Shown: positions 8,937 through 17,897, counted from the stretch's first letter. The stretch: DNA of 64,000 nt from Plantactinospora sp. BC1 (GCF_003030345.1 NZ_CP028158.1:7130001-7194000), one strand, 5' to 3'. Program-made: numbers and translations. Notes: generated by a model not told the origin, from the sequence alone.

Positions 8937-9899
8937 TCAGTCCACCAACGTCCGGCCGGTCAGGTGCAGGAAGACGTCCTCCAGGCTGCTGCGCCGGACC
9001 AGCACGCTGGCCGGGGTGAGCGCCCGGGCGTGCACCTCGGCCACGGCGGCGTCGCCGTCGGTGACGTAGAGCAGGATCCGGTCCGGCAGCACCTCGACCC
9101 GCTCGGCGAGCCCGTCCAGCTTGCCGGCGAAGGCCTCCTGGGTCTCACCGGCGAAGCGCAGCTCCACCACCTCGCGGGTCGAGTAGCGGTCGATCAGCGC
9201 GCGCGGCGAGCCCTCGGCGACGATCCGGCCGCCGTCCATCACCACCAGCCGGTCGCAGAGCTGCTCCGCCTCGTCCATGTAATGGGTGGTCAGCACCAGC
9301 GTGACCCCCTGCTGCTTGAGCCGGAACAGCCGCTCCCAGACCAGGTGCCGGGCCTGCGGGTCCAGCCCGGTGGTCGGCTCGTCGAGCAGCACGATGTCGG
9401 GCTCGTTGACCAGCGCGCGGGCGATGGTCAACCGGCGTTTCATGCCGCCGGAGAGCGGCTCCACCTTGCTGCCCGCCCGCTCGGCGAGCTGCACGAAGTC
9501 GAGCAGCTCGGCGGCGCGCTCCCGGGCCACCCGGCGCGGGATGCCGAAGTAGCGCGCATAGGTGGTGAGGTTTTCCCGGACGGTCAGCTCCGGGTCGAGG
9601 TTGTCCAGCTGCGGACAGACGCCGAGCCGGGACCGGATCGCCGGCCCGTCCCGCCGGGGATCCATCCCCATGATCCGCAGCTCGCCGCCGGTCGGCGGCG
9701 AGACACAGCCGACCATCCGCATCGTCGAACTCTTGCCGGCACCGTTGGGGCCGAGGAACCCGAACGCCTCCCCCGCCCGCACGTCGACATCGATCCCGTC
9801 GACAGCGGTGAAGTCTCCGAAGCGCTTGACCAACCCTCGCGCCTGGATGAGAATCCCGTCCTTAGCCACGGGCTCGACCATAACCGTCAGGTCCGACAC
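8937..9899 (-). CDS. ABC transporter ATP-binding protein (DrrA/NodI type)
   Basis: This 320-residue ATPase powers the exporter. It has Walker A GPNGAGKSS, the Q-loop CPQLDNLD, signature LSGGMKRR, Walker B IVLLDEPTTGLD and the H-loop LTTHYMDEAEQ. The C-terminal 90 residues form the extra domain common in DrrA/NodI ATPases. I use the GTG at 9899; an in-frame ATG at 9881 is an equally possible start, because neither has a strong ribosome site. The CPQLDNLDPELTVRENL stretch is typical of actinobacterial multidrug or lipid exporters. It is the first gene of the three-gene operon. Confidence 0.9.
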   Translation of the reverse strand: MSDLTVMVEPVAKDGILIQARGLVKRFGDFTAVDGIDVDVRAGEAFGFLGPNGAGKSSTMRMVGCVSPPTGGELRIMGMDPRRDGPAIRSRLGVCPQLDNLDPELTVRENLTTYARYFGIPRRVARERAAELLDFVQLAERAGSKVEPLSGGMKRRLTIARALVNEPDIVLLDEPTTGLDPQARHLVWERLFRLKQQGVTLVLTTHYMDEAEQLCDRLVVMDGGRIVAEGSPRALIDRYSTREVVELRFAGETQEAFAGKLDGLAERVEVLPDRILLYVTDGDAAVAEVHARALTPASVLVRRSSLEDVFLHLTGRTLVD

Positions 9900-9928
9900 G
9901 CCCCAGCGAGTTTCCGGGGCCGGCGGGC

Positions 9929-10465
9929 TCAGAGGTCGGGGTCGGTGCCGGACCGGGCCGCCGCCACCAGCCGGTCGGTCTCGGCCAGCACGGCAGGGTC
10001 GTCGACCGGCGTACCGGGGTCGTAGCGGACGGTCCAGGTCAGGCCGTCGACGCCGCGCACCTGCCGGGCCGCGATCCGCAGGCCGCCGTCGGGCAACCGG
10101 TGATGTGCCGTGTACGCCACCGACCGGGTCACCCGGGCCCGCACCTGGTGCGGTACGTCACCCGGGTCGACCAGCAGGTAGGTGCGCACCGGCCCGTCGG
10201 CCACCACCCGGTAGTCGGTCCGCTCCTCGACCAGCTCGGCCGAGGTGACCGCCAGGTCCCGACCCGACCAGACCGCCTTGTGCACGCCGTGCCAGCCCAG
10301 CCGGGTGGCGTCCCCGGGCAGCCAGAGCCCACGGTCGGTGACCACCACGATCTCCTCGCCGTCACCCACCCGGGCCCAGTCGAGCACCCGCTCGCCGGAC
10401 TCCAGCGGCGGCCGCTGATCGGCCGGCAGCTTCCGGCCACGGCGGAACAGGTTGAACGCCTCCAC
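9929..10465 (-). CDS. Conserved protein of unknown function downstream of dnaG
   Basis: This 178-residue soluble protein has no motif I recognise. It is predicted to be mostly beta-structured (for example EEIVVVTDRGLWLPG near residues 37-51), with many Arg and Asp residues and no signal peptide or membrane segment. The GTG start (10465-10463) lies three bases after the dnaG stop codon, so the two are cotranscribed and probably coupled. A dnaG-linked protein of about this size is common in actinomycetes as I recall, but I cannot name a function. Confidence 0.75.
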   Translation of the reverse strand: MEAFNLFRRGRKLPADQRPPLESGERVLDWARVGDGEEIVVVTDRGLWLPGDATRLGWHGVHKAVWSGRDLAVTSAELVEERTDYRVVADGPVRTYLLVDPGDVPHQVRARVTRSVAYTAHHRLPDGGLRIAARQVRGVDGLTWTVRYDPGTPVDDPAVLAETDRLVAAARSGTDPDL

Positions 10466-10468
10466 CGG

Positions 10469-13336
10469 CTACAGACCCCCCATCGCCTGCTCGCGCAGGG
10501 CTCGCGCGTGCTGCTCCAGGGAGAGCAGCTCACCGAAGAGCGCGAAGTATTCGTCCTTGTTGGCCGTCGGGTTGACCCGCTGCACCTTCGACTTCAGGTC
10601 CCGGATCCGGCTGGTCACCGAGCCCCACTCCAGCCGGGCCAGGGTGATCGAGACGTACCGGGGATCGGGGTCGGTGTCCAGCCGCAGCGGCTCCACGGCC
10701 AGCTCGCCGACGAGCGCCGCGGCGGCCAGGTCGTCGCAGGCGTCCCGGACCCGCTCGATCCAGACCGCGCCGGTGGTCGCCGCCGCCGCGCCGCCGGCCG
10801 ACTCGATCGCGGCCCGCACCGCCCGGTGTACGGGGTGCAGGTAGACCTCGGCCGCGAGCGCGTCGAACATCGGGCCGGCCAGCACCGGCACCTGGAGGGC
10901 GAGCTTCAGCGCCTCCCGCTCCACCAGCGACTGCGGGTTGTCCACCACCGGCTCCACCGGTGCCGGCCGCTGCGGCGGGGTCGGCCCGGCGCCGTTGCCC
11001 CGGCGGGACTGCCCGGCCCCCTGGCCGGCGGCGGCGGCCAGTACCGCCCGCTGCACCGGCTCGATCTCCATCCCGAGGTCACCGGCGAGCTTGCGGACGT
11101 ACTCCGGACGCTTCTCCCGGTCCTTGAGCTTGGCCACCAGCGGCGCCGCCCGGCGCATCGCCTCCACCCGGCCGTCGACGGTGTCCAGGTCGTACCGGTT
11201 GAGCACCTGGCGCAGCGCGAAGTCGACCAGCGGCTCGCGGCGGGCGACCAGGTCCCGCACCGCCAGGTCGCCCTTTGCCAGCCGCAGCTCGCACGGGTCC
11301 ATGTTGTCCGGGCTGACCGCGATGAAGGTACGCCCGACGAACCGCTGGTCGTCCTCGAAGGCCCGCAGCGCCGCCTTCTGCCCGGCGGCGTCACCGTCGA
11401 AGGTGAAGATGATCTCGCCTGCCACCGCGTCGGTGTCCATCAGCAGCCGGCGGAGCACCGAGATGTGGTCCGCGCCGAACGCCGTGCCACAGGTCGCCAC
11501 CGCCGTCGGTACGCCGGCCAGGTGGCACGCCATCACGTCGGTGTACCCCTCGACGATCACCGCCCGCCCCTGCCGGGCGATCTCCCGCTTCGCCTGCGAG
11601 ATGCCGTAGAGCACGTGCGACTTCTTGTAGATCGGCGTCTCGGGGGTGTTCAGGTATTTCGGGCCGTCGTCGTCGTCGAAGAGCTTGCGGGCGCCGAAAC
11701 CGATCACGTCGCCGGTCAGGTCCTTGATCGGCCAGAGCAGCCGGCGCCGGAACCGGTCGATCAGCGAGCCGGAGCGCGCCTCCCGGGCCAGCCCGGCGGT
11801 GACCAGCTCCTGACCGGTGAAGCCCTTCTGCCGCAGGTGCTTGGTGAGCAGGTCCCAGGCGTCCGGGGCGAAGCCGCAGCCGTAGGTCTGCGCCGCCGCG
11901 CGGTCGAAGCCGCGCTGGGCCAGGAACTCCCGGGCCGCCCGGGCCCCGGCGGTGCCGAGCTGGCCGGCGTAGAACTCGGCGGCGGCGGCGTGCGCGGCGA
12001 CCAGCCGCTGCTTCTGCCCCTGCTGCGGCCGGATCGGCGCGGGGCCGGCCTCGATGTAGCGCAGTTGGATGTTGGCCCGGTCGGCGAGGCGTTCGACCGA
12101 TTCGACGAAGGTCAGGTGCTCGGCGTCCATCAGGAACTTGATCGCGTCCCCGCCGGCCCCACAGCCGTGGCAGTTGCCGGTGAGGATGTTGTCTTCCAGC
12201 ACGAACGCGTGGGTGCCTTCGACCACCGGGCAGAAGACCTCCTCCACCTCGCCGTGGTCCTCGACCCGTTCGACGGTCCAACCCCGGCGCTCGTACGCCT
12301 CGCGATGGGCGAGGAACCGCTCCCGGTGGGCGGAGATCAGGAAGAAGTCCTCCGGCAGGTCCGAACCCATCAGGGTCAGCCGGTAGACCGGCCCGGTGTA
12401 GCCCAGCTCCCCGTCGGGTCGGAGGTAGTCCTTGAAGCCGGTCCGGATGTACTCACGGATCCCGTAGCTGCCGACGCCGATCCTGGTGCAGAGGTCGCGG
12501 ACGAACTCCAGGTGCTCCCGCGAGGTGGAGTCGAGCGAGATGCAGCCGTCGGCGGCGACGTCCCCGTCGGCCGCGAAATAGCCGGCCAGCCAGCCGAAAA
12601 GGTACGACAGCGATTCGTCGAGCGGCGGCAGGTCCGTCTTGAAGTATGCCGGCAGCCCGGACACCACCAGCCCGTTCTCCCGCTGGTAGGTGTGACTGAG
12701 TGGGAACCACTTGAGCAGTTCCGTGTCCTTGTCGCCGTAGAGCAGGGCGACACTCCCACCGCCGAACAGGGTCCCGTCGCCGAAGACGATGCCCCGAGCC
12801 ACCCCGTACGGGGACGGGCGCAGTTCGTGTCCACCGTCACGGGTGGTCAGCGACCGTGGATAGGTGTAGGCCAGCCGGTCACCTGTCCGCAACTGCTCCG
12901 TCACCCGCTCCAGGTGCCGCTTGCGGTCTCGCCCTGCCCGGACGAACCAGCGGTGGTTCGCCGTCGCCCGGACAACCTTCTTCTGCCCGTTGCGGCTCAG
13001 GTGCACCCGCAGGACGGGCTGCTCACCGAAGGAGTAGAAGGGCGCCTCGACCCACCGCCCCCCGGTGGTCAGCACCGAGTGGCTGCCACCGGCCAGGTCC
13101 CCGATCTCTCGTACGCCGGACCGGGTCAGCACCCGGGTGTCGCCGGCAAAACAGAAGTAGACGTTTCGGGCAGGTGCCACCGTGAACGACGGGGTCTTCT
13201 CGTCGTGGAACGGGCAGAGGCCCTTGAGGTTGCCACCGCCGGCCGACTTGAGCGTGACGGTCTCGGAGATGATGTCGGCGATCGAGGTGCGCTCCCGTAC
13301 CAGCGCGATGTCCTCGTCGCGGATCCGCCCGGCCAC
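10469..13336 (-). CDS. dnaG: DNA primase DnaG containing an intein
   Basis: Primase makes RNA primers at the replication fork. The precursor has 955 residues; removing the 327-residue intein (residues 62-388) leaves 628, the normal DnaG length. The N-terminal CHC2 zinc ribbon begins CPFH (41-44) and is interrupted exactly at its third ligand, Cys62/Cys389, before GCGAGGD. The TOPRIM core follows, with VIVEGYTDVMA and FTFDGDAAG, and then a C-terminal DnaB-binding region. The GTG start has GGGGTGAGGCG before it. The unspliced precursor would lack a proper zinc site, so splicing is probably needed for activity. Confidence 0.96.
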   Translation of the reverse strand: MAGRIRDEDIALVRERTSIADIISETVTLKSAGGGNLKGLCPFHDEKTPSFTVAPARNVYFCFAGDTRVLTRSGVREIGDLAGGSHSVLTTGGRWVEAPFYSFGEQPVLRVHLSRNGQKKVVRATANHRWFVRAGRDRKRHLERVTEQLRTGDRLAYTYPRSLTTRDGGHELRPSPYGVARGIVFGDGTLFGGGSVALLYGDKDTELLKWFPLSHTYQRENGLVVSGLPAYFKTDLPPLDESLSYLFGWLAGYFAADGDVAADGCISLDSTSREHLEFVRDLCTRIGVGSYGIREYIRTGFKDYLRPDGELGYTGPVYRLTLMGSDLPEDFFLISAHRERFLAHREAYERRGWTVERVEDHGEVEEVFCPVVEGTHAFVLEDNILTGNCHGCGAGGDAIKFLMDAEHLTFVESVERLADRANIQLRYIEAGPAPIRPQQGQKQRLVAAHAAAAEFYAGQLGTAGARAAREFLAQRGFDRAAAQTYGCGFAPDAWDLLTKHLRQKGFTGQELVTAGLAREARSGSLIDRFRRRLLWPIKDLTGDVIGFGARKLFDDDDGPKYLNTPETPIYKKSHVLYGISQAKREIARQGRAVIVEGYTDVMACHLAGVPTAVATCGTAFGADHISVLRRLLMDTDAVAGEIIFTFDGDAAGQKAALRAFEDDQRFVGRTFIAVSPDNMDPCELRLAKGDLAVRDLVARREPLVDFALRQVLNRYDLDTVDGRVEAMRRAAPLVAKLKDREKRPEYVRKLAGDLGMEIEPVQRAVLAAAAGQGAGQSRRGNGAGPTPPQRPAPVEPVVDNPQSLVEREALKLALQVPVLAGPMFDALAAEVYLHPVHRAVRAAIESAGGAAAATTGAVWIERVRDACDDLAAAALVGELAVEPLRLDTDPDPRYVSITLARLEWGSVTSRIRDLKSKVQRVNPTANKDEYFALFGELLSLEQHARALREQAMGGL
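12173..13153 (-). other. Intein with LAGLIDADG homing endonuclease in dnaG
   Basis: These 327 codons form an in-frame protein intron. The first residue is Cys1 (CFAGDTRVLT, block A), block B has TANHRWFV with the TxxH pattern, block F reads VFCPVVEGTHAFV and the element ends NILTGN before a Cys +1 extein residue. The penultimate residue is Gly rather than the usual His. Two dodecapeptides, GVARGIVFGDGTL (intein residues 117-129) and FGWLAGYFAADGDV (186-199), are the paired LAGLIDADG motifs of a homing endonuclease. The insertion lies between VYF and CHGCG of the zinc ribbon. Base composition resembles the host gene, which suggests an old or locally acquired element. Confidence 0.93.
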
Positions 13337-13412
13337 CGCCTCACCCCCTCCGGGCTACATCCTGCCCTGCCGGGCTGACGTGCACGGTGAAGGGGTGGCG
13401 GTGCGACGCGGC

Positions 13413-14255
13413 TCAGCCGACGACGACCGCGGACTCCTCGGCCTCGACCTGCCGGTTCCAGTCGGGCTTGGCGGAGCGCCAGCTCTCGTCGTCGTCGCCG
13501 CGACGCCAGTAGCCGGAGATGGAGAGCCGCTCCTTCGGCACCCGGAGTTCGCCGCGGAGCATCCGGCGCAGCTCGCGGACGAAGTACGCCTCGCCGTGCA
13601 CGAAGGCGTGCGGCTGGCCGGCCGGGAAGGTGGCCGCGCGTACCGCCTCGACCAGGGCCTCGCCGACGACCCGGCCGGCGCGGTGCACCCAGACGATCTC
13701 GGCGTCCGCCTCGGTGCCGAGGTGTTGCTCCTCGGCCGGGCCGTCGACCTCCAGGAAGACCCGGGCCGGGGCGGCGTACGGCAGCCGCTCCAGCGCCGCG
13801 CCGATCGCCGGCAGGGCGCTCTCGTCGCCGACCAGCAGGTGCCAGTCGGCCAGCGGGTCCGGGGCGTATCCGCCGCCGGGGCCCCGGAACATCACCCGGT
13901 CGCCGGGGCGGGCCGCCGCGGCCCACGGACCGGCCAGCCCCTCGTCGCCGTGGTAGACGAAGTCCAGGGTCAGCTCCCGGGCCACCGCGTCCCAGGCCCG
14001 CACGGTGTAGGTGCGCAGCCGGGGCCACTGGTCGCGGGGCAGCTCGCGTTTGACCATGTCGAGGTCGAGCGGCACCGGATAGTCGACGCCGGCCGGCGGA
14101 AAGATCAACTTTACGTAGTGGTCGGTGTAGGTGTCGGCCGCGAACCCGGCCAGACCCTCCCCGCCGAGCACCACTCGGATCATGTGCGGCGTGAGCCACG
14201 CCGTGCGCAGTACGCTGGCGTACCTGACCCCGGTTCCGTTCGAACTTTCCGCCAT
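13413..14255 (-). CDS. Siderophore-interacting protein (FAD-dependent ferric reductase)
   Basis: This 280-residue cytosolic flavoprotein of the SIP/ViuB family should reduce ferric siderophores to release iron. The FAD-binding half carries DTYTDHYVKLIFPPAGV and LRTYTVRAWD (the RxYTxR pattern). The C-terminal NAD(P)-like half contains LLVGDESALPAIGAALE, a family signature. The ATG at 14255 has no Shine-Dalgarno sequence. Instead an IdeR-type iron box begins on the first base of the start codon and a TAGCCT element lies six bases upstream, so translation from a leaderless, iron-repressed transcript is likely. Confidence 0.92.
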   Translation of the reverse strand: MAESSNGTGVRYASVLRTAWLTPHMIRVVLGGEGLAGFAADTYTDHYVKLIFPPAGVDYPVPLDLDMVKRELPRDQWPRLRTYTVRAWDAVARELTLDFVYHGDEGLAGPWAAAARPGDRVMFRGPGGGYAPDPLADWHLLVGDESALPAIGAALERLPYAAPARVFLEVDGPAEEQHLGTEADAEIVWVHRAGRVVGEALVEAVRAATFPAGQPHAFVHGEAYFVRELRRMLRGELRVPKERLSISGYWRRGDDDESWRSAKPDWNRQVEAEESAVVVG

Positions 14256-14273
14256 TAGTTTAGGCTACCCTAA
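14255..14273 (-). promoter_or_regulatory. IdeR/DtxR iron box overlapping the SIP start codon
   Basis: TTAGTTTAGGCTACCCTAA matches the 19-base IdeR consensus (TTAGGTTAGGCTAACCTAA) at 17 positions. Read on the minus strand it contains TAGCCT, a TAnnnT -10 element six bases before the ATG. Iron-loaded IdeR binding here would block the promoter of the siderophore-interacting protein. The divergent antiporter genes start about 135 bases away and are less likely to be affected. Confidence 0.8.
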
Positions 14274-14408
14274 GTCTGGCCTCGGTGGCGCCCCGGGGCC
14301 GCCGATCCGCCCGGTGGAGACGTAGGCTGGCGGCACTCACCCCCTTGACCGGCCGGTCACCGACCACCGCCCGGCTGTGGGGGCGGCCATTCGTCTGGGG
14401 AGAGGGTC

Positions 14409-14633
14409 ATGGGCCAGGGCGTACACGTGCAGGAGCTGCCGGGCATCGGCAAGCGGTACGACATCGATCTCGGGCACGGCGGCACCCGCGTCTCGGTGGT
14501 GGTACGCCGGGACGGCACCCGTGACCTCTACGTCTTCACCTCCCGCTCGGACGAGCCCACCGCCGTGGTCGAACTGACCGAGGAGCAGTCCCGCAAGGTC
14601 GGCGCCGTGCTCGGCGGGACCTTCTTCGCCTGA
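14409..14633 (+). CDS. KhtT-like N-terminal regulatory subunit of a cation:proton antiporter
   Basis: This 74-residue protein resembles the N-terminal domain of KhtT-type regulators of K+/H+ antiporters: VHVQELPGIGKRYDIDLGHG, a strand-rich middle (VSVVVRRDGTRDLYVF) and ELTEEQSRKVGAVLGG. It lacks the C-terminal TrkA-C domain found in longer relatives, so any nucleotide sensing must come from elsewhere. The ATG follows GGGAGAGGGTC. It precedes the antiporter gene by 150 bases on the same strand. Confidence 0.8.
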   Translation: MGQGVHVQELPGIGKRYDIDLGHGGTRVSVVVRRDGTRDLYVFTSRSDEPTAVVELTEEQSRKVGAVLGGTFFA

Positions 14634-14783
14634 CCCGCTCCGGCCTGCCCCCACCAGCCCTCCGCCCGGCCTCCCCCAGCCCCGACCCCTCTGCGCCCCA
14701 CCCCCGCGCCTGACCTCCGCCCGCCCTTCGCCTGACGTCACCGGGGCCCCCGCCCGGCGCGACGGCATCCGATTGGAGACCCC

Positions 14784-16271
14784 ATGCACGCCGATCTGAT
14801 CGGGTTCGGCGCGATCGTGCTGGTCGCCGGCCTGCTGGCCCGGGCCGGCCGCCGGGTCGGCCTGCCCAGCGTGCCGTTCTTCATGCTGACCGGCATCCTG
14901 CTCGGGCCGGCCACCCCCGGCCCGGTCTTGGTCGAGCATCCCGAAGACCTCGCCCTGCTCGCCGCCATCGGCCTGGTACTGCTGCTGTTCAACCTCGGCG
15001 TCGAGTTCCCGGTACGGCAGGTCTTCGGCAGCGGGAAGCGCCTCTTCATCGCCGCCGCCTGCTCGATCGGGCTGAACGTCGGGGCCGGGCTCGCGCTCGG
15101 CTTCACCCTCGGCTGGGGCACCCCCGAGGCGTTCGTGATCGCCGGGGCACTCGGCATCTCCTCCTCGGCGATCGCCACCAAGCTCCTCATCGAGCTGCGC
15201 CGGCTGACCAACGCCGAGACCCCGATCATCCTCGGCATCATCGTGATCGAGGACCTCTTCCTCGCCATCTATCTGGCCCTGCTCTCGCCGATCCTGGCCG
15301 GCGCCACCTCCCCGGGCGACATCGCGCTGCACATCGGGATGAGCTTCGGCTACCTGCTGCTGCTGGTGGCGGTGGCGAAGTGGGGCGCCCGGGCGATCGG
15401 CGCCGTGATCGGCGCCCGCGAGGACGAACTGCTCGCCATCGGGATGGTCGGGCTGGTGGTACTGGTCGCCGGGCTCTCGGCCGAGGTCGGCGTCTCCGAC
15501 GCGATCGGCGCGCTCATGATCGGCCTCGTCGTCGCCCGGACCGCCGTACGGGAACGGGTGGAGCGACTCGTCCTGCCGCTGCGCGACGTCTTCGCCGCCG
15601 TCTTCTTCGTCGGCTTCGGGTTGAGCATCGACATCGGGGCGTTCGGCTCGGTGGCCGTACCGGTGGCGATCGCGGTCGGGGTGACGATCGTGGCGAACAT
15701 CGGCTCCGGCCTGATCACCGGTTCGCTCTTCGGGTTCAACCAGCGCGGTGCGGCCAACGTCGGGCTGACCGTGCTGGGCCGGGGCGAGTTCTCGCTGATC
15801 CTGGCCACCCTGGCCCTCGGCGCCGGGCTCGACGACCGGATCGGGCCGTTCGTCGCGCTCTACGTCCTGATCCTCGCGGTGCTCAGCCCGATGTTCGCGG
15901 CGCAGTCCCGCTATCTGGCCCGGGTCATCCCGGACCAGCTCCTCCGGTCGCGCTGGCGCTACGTCCGCGAGGAGACCATGAGCACGGCCTGCACCCACCT
16001 GGACCGGATCCACATCACCGAGACCGACGGGGACGCCTGCCGGGAGTGCCTCGACGCCGGTGAGGAGTGGGTGCACCTGCGGATGTGCCTGACCTGCGGC
16101 GCGGTCGGCTGCTGCGACGAGTCGTCGGGCCGGCACGCGACCGCGCACTTCGAGCAGACCGGGCATCCGCTGATCCGCTCGATCGAGCCGCACGAGGACT
16201 GGCAGTACTGCTACGTCGACGGCGCGCTGGTCCGCGAGCCGATCGGCCCCCGGGAGCCGGTCGAGTCCTGA
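14784..16271 (+). CDS. CPA2 cation:proton antiporter fused to a UBP-type zinc finger
   Basis: This 495-residue protein should exchange K+ or Na+ for protons across the membrane. Residues 1-390 form a KefB/KhtU-like CPA2 antiporter with about twelve membrane segments, including VPFFMLTGILLGPATPGP and LLFNLGVEFPVR. After RSRWRYVREE the frame continues into a zf-UBP domain of about 90 residues (MSTACTHLDRI, CRECLDAG, CLTCGAVGCCD, HATAHFEQTGHPL). That domain is usually a separate small protein in actinobacteria. An internal ATG at 15978 with GAGGAG five bases upstream could also express the zinc finger alone. It probably works with the KhtT-like subunit upstream. Confidence 0.88.
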   Translation: MHADLIGFGAIVLVAGLLARAGRRVGLPSVPFFMLTGILLGPATPGPVLVEHPEDLALLAAIGLVLLLFNLGVEFPVRQVFGSGKRLFIAAACSIGLNVGAGLALGFTLGWGTPEAFVIAGALGISSSAIATKLLIELRRLTNAETPIILGIIVIEDLFLAIYLALLSPILAGATSPGDIALHIGMSFGYLLLLVAVAKWGARAIGAVIGAREDELLAIGMVGLVVLVAGLSAEVGVSDAIGALMIGLVVARTAVRERVERLVLPLRDVFAAVFFVGFGLSIDIGAFGSVAVPVAIAVGVTIVANIGSGLITGSLFGFNQRGAANVGLTVLGRGEFSLILATLALGAGLDDRIGPFVALYVLILAVLSPMFAAQSRYLARVIPDQLLRSRWRYVREETMSTACTHLDRIHITETDGDACRECLDAGEEWVHLRMCLTCGAVGCCDESSGRHATAHFEQTGHPLIRSIEPHEDWQYCYVDGALVREPIGPREPVES

Positions 16272-16289
16272 GCGGATGAGGAGCACACG

Positions 16290-17897
16290 TCACGGGTTGG
16301 CCTGGGCCGGCAGCAGGTGGCTCACCTGCGGCAACCCCTCGGCGTGTTCCAGCGCGCGCAGCTCGGCGGCCTGGTCGGCCTTGGTCAGCCGGCCGCCGTG
16401 CTGCCGCAGGTGCTCGTCCCAGGAGGGCAGCTCGTAGACCTCCACGAAGAGGTCGGCCGACTCGCCCTCCCGGAACAGGCCCCAGCGCGACGCGCCGGTG
16501 CGCTGCCGCGCCGCCCGCACCTCCTGCATGGCCGCGACGAACCCCTCCCGCCGCTCCTCCCGGACCGTGTACGTCAGCACCACCATCACCGGCCCGACGC
16601 TCGGGTCGGGCTCGTGCACCAGTTCGAGGTCGGGCCAGTGCGTCGCCGGGTCCCGTTCCACCGCGCGCAGGTCCGGCAGCGGCCACATCTTCACGGTGAG
16701 CCCGCCGAGGACCATCAGCAGCCCGGCGGCGACGTGCGCGAGGACCAGCCCCGCCGTGTCGGCGACGACGCCCCAGACGAGCGCGCCGATCGCCTGCCCT
16801 CCGGCGAAGACCACCTGGTAGACGGCGAGGCCGCGGGCGCGTACCCAGCCGGGGAGGAAGAGCTGCATCTCGGCGTTGAGGTTGGAGAGCACCGTCACCC
16901 AGGCCAGGCCGGCCGGCACCAGTGCGACCAGCACCACCGCCTCGACCGGTACCAGCGCCACCACCAGCATCGCCGCCCCGTAGGTCAGCCCGGCGACCAG
17001 CAGGAAGAGGTTCGGCGAGAACCTGCTCCGGACCCAGGGCAGCACCAGCCCGCCGGCCACCGCACCGGCGCCGAGCGCGGCCAGCAGGACGCCGTACCCG
17101 CCGGCGCCGAGCCCGAGCCGCTGGTTGGCGATCAGCGGCAGCAGCGCCCAGAGCGCACTACCGGGTACCAGGAAGAGCAGCGCCCGCAGCAGCAGCCGCT
17201 GCACGATCGGCGAGTGCCGGACGTACCGGCCGCCGGCCCGGAGCGCCGCGGTGAACCGCTCCGGCACCTCCACCGAACGTGAGGTGCCGGCCCGCCACCG
17301 GAGCAGGGTGAAGGCGAAGAAGAGGAAGGCCAGGGTGTTGAGGGCGAAGACCAGCGGTACGCCGGTCCAGGCGATCAGCAGGCCGGCCACCGCCGGGCCG
17401 ACCGAGCGGGCCACGTTCACGCTGATCGAGCCGAGCCCGGAGGCGGACTGCAACAGGTTGCGCGGCACCAGGTCGGGGATGATCGCGGCCCAGGCCGGCA
17501 GGGTGAGCGCCTGCCCGACCCCGAAGGCGAAGGTGAGGGTGAGCAGCAGCGCCGGTGGCATCCGCCCGGTCGCGGTGAGCAGGGTCAGCGCCACCCCCAC
17601 CGCGACGATGAAGAACTGCACGGCGATCAGCAGCCGCCGCCGGTCGAGGGTGTCGGCCAGGGCACCGGCCGGCAGCGCGAGCAGCAGGATCGGTAGGGCG
17701 CTGGCGGTCTGCACCAGGGAGACCAGGGTGGAGGCGTTCCGTTCGTCGATCAGCAGCCACTGGGCCCCGACGGTCTGCATCCAGGTGCCGATGTTGGCGA
17801 CCAGCATCGCCACCCAGAGGCTGCGGTAGGTCGCCACCCGCAGCGGCGCCCACGCCGAGGGTGGCGGCTCGGCGGAGGCCGGCCCGGCGCTGACCAT
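16290..17897 (-). CDS. EntS-like MFS exporter with C-terminal ABM-like domain
   Basis: This 535-residue membrane protein belongs to the MFS_3 (enterobactin exporter-like) group. Twelve predicted helices start with YRSLWVAMLVANIGTWMQTVG, and the loop LPAGALADTLDRRR carries the MFS signature. The last 110 residues are soluble and resemble a dimeric antibiotic-biosynthesis-monooxygenase fold (VMVVLTYTVREERREGFVAA, then RWGLFREGESADLFVEVYE). This composite is known in the family. It follows the SDR gene by ten bases, so the two are one operon. The substrate is unknown; the nearby siderophore gene hints at iron chelates, but that link is weak. Confidence 0.86.
   Translation of the reverse strand: MVSAGPASAEPPPSAWAPLRVATYRSLWVAMLVANIGTWMQTVGAQWLLIDERNASTLVSLVQTASALPILLLALPAGALADTLDRRRLLIAVQFFIVAVGVALTLLTATGRMPPALLLTLTFAFGVGQALTLPAWAAIIPDLVPRNLLQSASGLGSISVNVARSVGPAVAGLLIAWTGVPLVFALNTLAFLFFAFTLLRWRAGTSRSVEVPERFTAALRAGGRYVRHSPIVQRLLLRALLFLVPGSALWALLPLIANQRLGLGAGGYGVLLAALGAGAVAGGLVLPWVRSRFSPNLFLLVAGLTYGAAMLVVALVPVEAVVLVALVPAGLAWVTVLSNLNAEMQLFLPGWVRARGLAVYQVVFAGGQAIGALVWGVVADTAGLVLAHVAAGLLMVLGGLTVKMWPLPDLRAVERDPATHWPDLELVHEPDPSVGPVMVVLTYTVREERREGFVAAMQEVRAARQRTGASRWGLFREGESADLFVEVYELPSWDEHLRQHGGRLTKADQAAELRALEHAEGLPQVSHLLPAQANP

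Noticed and set aside
12173-13153. Separate homing endonuclease gene inside dnaG
   Set aside because: The frame is continuous with both primase parts and has splice-site residues, so it is an intein, not a free-standing gene.
10100-13378. 1092-codon open frame on the plus strand opposite dnaG
   Set aside because: The minus strand encodes an unmistakable primase with intein; this frame has no motif.
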